Source: Io17-Chloro-G2 sp963663135 (GTDB taxonomy: Bacteria > Chloroflexota > Dehalococcoidia > Lucifugimonadales > UBA3495). Taken from it: DNA of 64,000 bases. Made by a program: the position numbers and the translations under genes. Positions 59,769 to 64,000 of this stretch are shown here, in pieces. The notes below the pieces were generated by a model. The model had not been told where the DNA came from. It saw only the letters and a list, made by a program, of their open reading frames with translations, and did not search any database. Within the stretch, counting starts at the first letter, position 1. Each line of letters begins with the position of its first letter. The stretch lies in NCBI GenBank assembly GCA_963663135.2, contig CAXXRM010000003.1, positions 310,001-374,000 of the forward strand, in the 5' to 3' direction.

Positions 59769-60854
59769 TTAAGACCGGAGTTTCGGAACGACCTGCTCGC
59801 AGAACAGGCTGAGGGATTTCTTGACCTTTTCCTGGGGGATCAGGCCGCCAACGTTCATCTCGGCGATGATGCCGGAGAGTTGTAGCTCTTCCTGGAGTCC
59901 TCGAAGCCGTTCAACCACCGCGTCGGGGGTGCCGTAGGCCAGGCGGTCTCGCAGCAATTCGTCGTAGCCGACGTTGGAAAGGCGCTGGTACCGTTCGGAC
60001 CGCTCTTCGGAAGCGGTGGTTCCCTGAGAGGAAGCCGAACTCCTGAAGGACTCGGCGAGCCTGCGGTAGGAGCGCCAGGTGCTTTCCTCTGGTTCCGAAT
60101 AGGCCTGCTCCTCGGTCTCGGCAACGTAGATGGGGATTCTGAGGATTACGTCGCCATTGCCCGGATGACCCCCGGCCTTCCTGGACTGGCGATACTCCCC
60201 CAACGAATCAACCAGGTCCTGCTGGTTCATGCCCCGCAGCCCCACAAAGATATCGTGGCCGTCCTGGCCAGTCAGCGGGAAGGTTTCCTTGGTGGTGGCG
60301 GCAATACGCACCGGCGGGTAGGGCTTCTGGTACGGCTTGGGGAGTACGCAGAGGTTGTCGAATTTGTAGTACTTTCCGTCATGGGAGAAGGTGTCGTTGG
60401 TCCAGGCGTTCAGGATCACGTCCAAGCACTCCTGGAACCGCTCCCTGCTCTCGCCGTAGGGCACGCCATACCCTTCATAGGCCCGGGGAAACCCGCTGCG
60501 CCCCACGCCGAATTCGAACCGGCCCTGGCTTACCTGGTCGACGGTAGCGGCTTCTTCGGCCAATCGAATGGGATGGGCTAGGGGCAGCACGCTGACCGCG
60601 ACGCCGACCCGCAACCTGTGGGTGCGGGCGGCGATGGCGCTGGCCATTATCAGGGGAGAGGAGACGAAGGACGGGATACCGGCTCCCTGGAAATCCAGTG
60701 GGTTTCCAGGAGCGGCGAAATGGCGCTCGGCCAGCCAGACGCCATCCAATCCGCCGGCTTCAGCCGCATCCACCATCCCGAAGGCATCTACAAAAGAGTC
60801 TTCCAAGGTGGAGCCGTACCGGTAGTCGCACTCCATCACCAAGCCGTAATGCAT
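59769..60854 (-). CDS. LLM class flavin-dependent oxidoreductase
   Basis: The fourth LLM enzyme of the window, 361 residues. Motifs: EAGGLDGVWLAERHFAAPGN near residue 33, HRLRVGVAVSVLPLAHPIRL near residue 83, VSQGRFEFGVGRSGFPR, and LPKPYQKPYPPVRIAATTKE near residue 170. The ATG has GAGG six bases upstream. It is 121 bases downstream of the LigB-type gene on the same strand, so the two could be co-transcribed. Confidence 0.92.
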   Translation of the reverse strand: MHYGLVMECDYRYGSTLEDSFVDAFGMVDAAEAGGLDGVWLAERHFAAPGNPLDFQGAGIPSFVSSPLIMASAIAARTHRLRVGVAVSVLPLAHPIRLAEEAATVDQVSQGRFEFGVGRSGFPRAYEGYGVPYGESRERFQECLDVILNAWTNDTFSHDGKYYKFDNLCVLPKPYQKPYPPVRIAATTKETFPLTGQDGHDIFVGLRGMNQQDLVDSLGEYRQSRKAGGHPGNGDVILRIPIYVAETEEQAYSEPEESTWRSYRRLAESFRSSASSQGTTASEERSERYQRLSNVGYDELLRDRLAYGTPDAVVERLRGLQEELQLSGIIAEMNVGGLIPQEKVKKSLSLFCEQVVPKLRS

Positions 60855-60975
60855 CCCAATCCTCTTGCCGCCGCAAACTGCTGCGACCGTTTCTTTTTTA
60901 ATTTATCCAGACTGTCATTCCGGTCAGGGGCGTGTGGCCATCGACCGGGACAACAGTGGTGAATGCCGGACGGGG

Positions 60976-61947
60976 CTACTCCCAGATAGCAGCCACCCGG
61001 TAGGCCAGCTGGTTGTTGGTTTCCCTGACGTCCACGATCTCCGCCGACCGGTCGCCGAGGACACCCAGGGCGATGATCCAGTTCAACAGCTCGTGGTCTC
61101 CGGACTGCTGGAGATCTTCGGGTTCGATCTCTCCCAGCTTGCTGCCCTGACCGCTGCGCACCAAATCCAGGTACCGGCGGTCGGTTTCAACGTCGATCTC
61201 CCGGCATTGGAACTTGTGGGCCAGGAAGCTGTGCGACCAACTGGACGAGGCTATCACGGCCACCTTTTCGCTGCGGGTATCGAGGAACCGGCGAATGGAC
61301 TGTCCAAGCTGATAACACCGCCTGGGAGTTGGCCGGGGCGGGTAGTCGGGCCCCGCCTCCTCGCCGTAACAGTTAACGAAAAGGGGCAGGATGGGGAATT
61401 TGGCTTCGGGGTCGAGGAACACCAGCGGATTGATGATGGCGTGGGCCAGACCCCAGTCCCAGCCCTTCAAGGCTGAGGAAGAGGCAATGTCAAAACAGTC
61501 CCGGATCAGGTAATTGCGCAGGTCCCGGGAGAAGTCCTTGGGGCACTGGAACTTGAACTCAGTCTCCGGGGTGGCGTCCCACAGGTTGACCCGAGCCGAC
61601 GGCCTCTGGAACGGGAACCCGGAAACCTCGGCGCCGGTGTACAGGCAGAACGGAGGAAGGTTGTCCTGAAGGAAGTTTTCCGCCTGATCGTCGCCGATAA
61701 TCATGACGAGGTCAGGGTCCCACTGGTGCAGTCGGTCGCGCATCACCTGGAAGGAGTCCATCACCGCCTTCTGGTCCGCGATGTCCAGGCTAAGGCCATT
61801 GTCGGTACCGAGTTCTTCCAGCAGTTGGGCGGGCTTTTCGTAGTTCCGCACTCGCTTGTAAATTCGCTCCCTGCCCTGGGCCCAGAGCTCGGGGGGCGTC
61901 AGGATGATGGGCCCGTGGGAAACGCCCAAGCCAAATATCTCAGCCAT
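60976..61947 (-). CDS. LigB-like class III extradiol dioxygenase
   Basis: A 323-residue protein of the LigB superfamily, which opens catechol-type rings with Fe(II). Possible metal and active residues are H11 (LGVSHGP), H in WDWGLAHAIINP near residue 165, and the catalytic H in ASSSWSHSFL near residue 237. The second-ligand region reads GDDQAENFL where many members have a His, which marks a distinct subgroup. GGAGG is five bases before the ATG. It sits upstream of an LLM gene. Confidence 0.88.
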   Translation of the reverse strand: MAEIFGLGVSHGPIILTPPELWAQGRERIYKRVRNYEKPAQLLEELGTDNGLSLDIADQKAVMDSFQVMRDRLHQWDPDLVMIIGDDQAENFLQDNLPPFCLYTGAEVSGFPFQRPSARVNLWDATPETEFKFQCPKDFSRDLRNYLIRDCFDIASSSALKGWDWGLAHAIINPLVFLDPEAKFPILPLFVNCYGEEAGPDYPPRPTPRRCYQLGQSIRRFLDTRSEKVAVIASSSWSHSFLAHKFQCREIDVETDRRYLDLVRSGQGSKLGEIEPEDLQQSGDHELLNWIIALGVLGDRSAEIVDVRETNNQLAYRVAAIWE

Positions 61948-62141
61948 GGCATCCTCCGGTTACCTTTGGGGTAAGACTTTCCAGGGAAATTCACTGGGCG
62001 GAACCCGGGGTTGGCGGCAGGGTCCGCAAGGCGCAGGCCGGAAGGGATTCCGCTTCGTCTGTTCGGATTCTAGTGTTACCCCAAGATGCTGTCAACCGAA
62101 TGCGGCCTACCCGCAAGGCCTTTCGATTGTCATTAACTCCA

Positions 62142-62315
62142 CCCGTCATTCTCGCCGCAGCGGGAATCCAGAGCCCTGATGATCCGCCAAGACGGTTATG
62201 CTAACCAAGTCGCGCCAGGCGGACAGGTCGACCTCCCACCTGGACCATTCCTGCAGAACTGCATCAGGTTCGATGGGGAAAGGGCTCTGGATTCCCGTTG
62301 CGACGAGAATGACGG
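62142..62315 (+). mobile_element. MITE-like element, full copy 3
   Basis: A 174-bp copy in the same orientation as at 55201, with left end CCGTCATTCTCGCCGCAGCG, inner GCCAAGACGGTTATG and GACCATTCCTGCAGA, and right end GGCTCTGGATTCCCGTTGCG. A further solo right end follows at 62321-62356. The rest of 61948-62501 is non-coding. Confidence 0.8.
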
Positions 62316-62501
62316 GGGGAGAGGACGAAAACACTCTGGATTCCCGTTGCGATCGGAAAGGAGGAGTGCTGGGGGCGATTGCGCCGTCGCTTTGGTCAAT
62401 CTACACTTGCCGTGTTGACCGGCTTGAAAACGGGCTGCCTCCGGGTCTCTTTGGGATGCCCGGATAGGTTTCCTGCGGGGAGTCTCTTGGGAGGAATCGA
62501 C

Positions 62502-63359
62502 GTGTCCGAAAAGCGTTTGCTGGCTTGCTTCGCCCACCCCGACGACGAGGCATTTCCCGTGGGAGGGGTCCTGGCCGCCCACGCCCGCCGCGGTGTGACG
62601 GTGCGGTTGATTACAGCCACCCTGGGCGAAGAGGGCGACATCCGGCAAGAAGGAGCGGCCACGCGAGAAACCTTGGGTCAAGTGCGTCGTGTGGAGCTTT
62701 CCTGCGCCGTGCGGGCCTTGGGGCTGGCCGGCAACGACGTCTGGGACTACCGGGACTCGGGGATGGCAGGCTGGGACTCCAACAACCATCCCAAGGCATT
62801 CGTCAATGCCGACGCCGCCGAGGTGGTGGAGCGGCTGGTGCTGGAAATGCGCCGCTTCCGCCCCCAAGTGGTGCTCACCTTTGGACCCGACGGGTTGTAC
62901 GGCCACCCCGACCACATCGCGATCAGCAACCACGCCACCGAGGCGTTCCGCTTAGCCTCTGACCCCACCGCCTTCCCGCACCAACTGTCCGGCGGCGTGG
63001 AGTCACACCAAGGGGAGCGGCTGTTCTACAGCGTCCGCCCCCAGGGGTTCCGGCGGGAGTGGGCCGAAGCGCTGCGGGGGCAGGGAATCGACTGGCCCAT
63101 GCCCACGCCGGAGCAGGAACTTCAAGGGGTGCCGGAGGAGGAGCTGCACTTGGAGCTGGACGTTTCCGGCGAAGGCGACATGGAAGCCAAGATGGCCTGC
63201 ATCCTCTGCCACCGCACCCAGGTGGCCCCCGACTGGCCCTATCACCGGGTGCCCCGCCACGTCACGGCCCGCATCCTGGGACGCGAGTTCTACGTCCGCG
63301 CCCACCCTCCGGTGGCCCCGGGGGAATTGCTCCCCGAGGACTTTTTTGAGGGGCTATGA
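62502..63359 (+). CDS. PIG-L family deacetylase
   Basis: A zinc-dependent N-acetylglucosaminyl-type deacetylase of 285 residues. The metal motif AHPDDEAFPVGG is near residue 11, and GHPDHIAISNHA near residue 132. Family members act in mycothiol and bacillithiol synthesis or detoxify conjugates (MshB/Mca/BshB). The start is GTG with GGGAGGA seven bases upstream; the frame upstream runs through repeat DNA and is rejected. Confidence 0.92.
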   Translation: MSEKRLLACFAHPDDEAFPVGGVLAAHARRGVTVRLITATLGEEGDIRQEGAATRETLGQVRRVELSCAVRALGLAGNDVWDYRDSGMAGWDSNNHPKAFVNADAAEVVERLVLEMRRFRPQVVLTFGPDGLYGHPDHIAISNHATEAFRLASDPTAFPHQLSGGVESHQGERLFYSVRPQGFRREWAEALRGQGIDWPMPTPEQELQGVPEEELHLELDVSGEGDMEAKMACILCHRTQVAPDWPYHRVPRHVTARILGREFYVRAHPPVAPGELLPEDFFEGL

Positions 63360-63441
63360 CCGGGATGGGTTTTAACCGGGCGCGACAGGCGGGATTGCCC
63401 GCCCCGGTTTGGGGACGCAGCCAGGAGGCCCGGTGCGTGCG

Positions 63442-63834
63442 TTAACCCTTGGGACGCTGGATTATCTCTACACTCACCTGGTCAGGCGCTTCGATAAAGG
63501 CGACGGTGGAACCCGACGGCATGGTCCAGGGCTCGCAGTTGAACTTGACGCCGTTGGACTTCAGGTGGGACGCGGCGGACTCCATGTCGTCCACCTCGAA
63601 CCCGAAATGGTCCAGCCCATAGCGCGGCTCCGTCGAGCCGGCCACCGGGTCCTCCCCTTCGGCGCGACCGGAGATGGTCATCAACGGTTCGCCGCCCAGG
63701 GACAGGGTGATGGACTTGGTGGTGGACAGGGGCCGCTCCCCGGTGATCTCGGCGCCGAAATTGTCGCAGTAGAACTTTGCCGCGGCGTCAGGGTCCCCGC
63801 TTCGGAAGTGCAGGTGGTTATAGGTAAAGTTCAT
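63442..63834 (-). CDS. VOC family protein
   Basis: A 130-residue single-domain VOC protein. H7 (FTYNHLHFRSGDPDAAAKFY), H76 (YGLDHFGFEVDD) and E124 (QVSVEIIQ) are the probable metal ligands. It resembles lactoylglutathione-lyase/dioxygenase-like members. AGGAG is close upstream of the ATG. It follows a partial gene at the window edge on the same strand. Confidence 0.88.
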   Translation of the reverse strand: MNFTYNHLHFRSGDPDAAAKFYCDNFGAEITGERPLSTTKSITLSLGGEPLMTISGRAEGEDPVAGSTEPRYGLDHFGFEVDDMESAASHLKSNGVKFNCEPWTMPSGSTVAFIEAPDQVSVEIIQRPKG

Positions 63835-63909
63835 TAGGATTCTCCTCTTAAATTGACCAGTTAAACCCGCCGGGATTGGATGAATCCGGTTTCGAGATGC
63901 GGTTTGGGC

Positions 63910-64000
63910 CTACGCCAAAAACTCCTGGGTCCAGCGGTCGTAGTCCTGTTTGCGGGTGACCTGGTCGACCAGGGCCGGTGATGGTTGGCCGTCTCGCAGG
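63910..64000 (-). CDS. C-terminal end of an unidentified protein (cut by the window edge)
   Basis: The last 29 codons of a minus-strand gene read LRDGQPSPALVDQVTRKQDY, DRWTQEFLA and stop (TAG). The frame stays open to the window edge. The piece is too short to identify. Confidence 0.6.
   Translation of the reverse strand, partial: LRDGQPSPALVDQVTRKQDYDRWTQEFLA

Noticed and set aside
62379..62501. Upstream extension of the PIG-L gene
   Set aside because: The frame is open, but it runs next to repeat DNA and the GTG at 62502 has a strong SD and the usual family N-terminus.
1..64000. tRNA or rRNA genes and prophage or integrase genes
   Set aside because: I looked for cloverleaf-like segments in the larger gaps and for recombinase motifs and found none. 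A tRNA scan would settle this; a single hit in a gap would overturn it.

Overview
The window looks like a chromosomal piece of a free-living bacterium of the phylum Chloroflexota, most like the Dehalococcoidia/SAR202 group. This is an inference from gene content. The DNA is GC-rich. It carries a mitochondrial-type aconitase, a DUF5679 mini zinc ribbon, plant-type LRR lipoprotein sequence, a DUF3090/SCO1664 pair, and many luciferase-like flavin monooxygenases (LLM, four copies) and VOC/glyoxalase proteins (four copies). No rRNA, tRNA, prophage, integrase or CRISPR array was seen.

Layout. 1-12.6 kb: an LLM oxidoreductase, a DUF2752/CD225 membrane pair, a 1.5-kb repeat-bounded cassette with an unknown protein, mnmA, rnhB, yraN, a CocE hydrolase, a DAO-type oxidoreductase, a ComB-like phosphatase and a HemQ-like enzyme. 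12.6-19.3 kb: aconitase, ferredoxin, an Lrp/AsnC regulator, rpsT, lexA, nrtS, a PHP phosphoesterase and a DUF5679 mini-protein. 19.7-25.1 kb: the translation operon nusA-ylxR-infB-rbfA-truB on the minus strand, with its promoter visible and rimP absent. 25.2-28.0 kb: a sulfur module of an Rrf2 regulator, then a promoter, a leader and moeB/thiF-cysM. 28.2-30.7 kb: a worn defence-like island with a frameshifted HEPN gene, a DNA-methyltransferase remnant, an AAA ATPase and a DUF4276 protein. 31-37.7 kb: larB, a UbiA prenyltransferase, DUF362, ychF, GNAT, VOC and larC. 37.7-42.2 kb: SCO1664/DUF3090, VOC, a Tam-like methyltransferase and comM. 42.3-43.8 kb: the second copy of the unknown cassette. 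44-64 kb: a catabolic region with many dispersed repeats (Gfo/Idh/MocA, two desulforedoxin-like mini-proteins, a TAXI-like protein, a frameshifted LLM, HigBA, a zinc alcohol dehydrogenase, HpaB, a broken LRR lipoprotein gene, VOC, LLM, cytochrome c, HAD, LLM, LigB, PIG-L, VOC).

Most interesting signals. (1) The leader of the thiF-cysM operon has the parts of a ribosome-mediated cysteine attenuator: a 17-codon leader peptide with two Cys codons, mutually exclusive hairpins and a U-tracted terminator. Its promoter shares a 9-bp block with the promoter of the adjacent Rrf2 gene. (2) Two paralogous genes of unknown function, 38 kb apart, sit in cassettes bounded by the same direct repeat. Each has a conserved -35/-10 placed so that the mRNA would be leaderless; each protein has an internal duplication of about 45 residues. 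(3) A family of MITE-like elements of about 170 bp with palindromic ends is present in three full copies plus many solo ends. (4) An AAA/DUF4276 two-gene unit is translationally coupled to a deleted methyltransferase.

Start codons were chosen from ribosome-binding sites and family N-termini; several genes start with GTG or TTG. Promoter calls rest on -35/-10 matches and spacing only.
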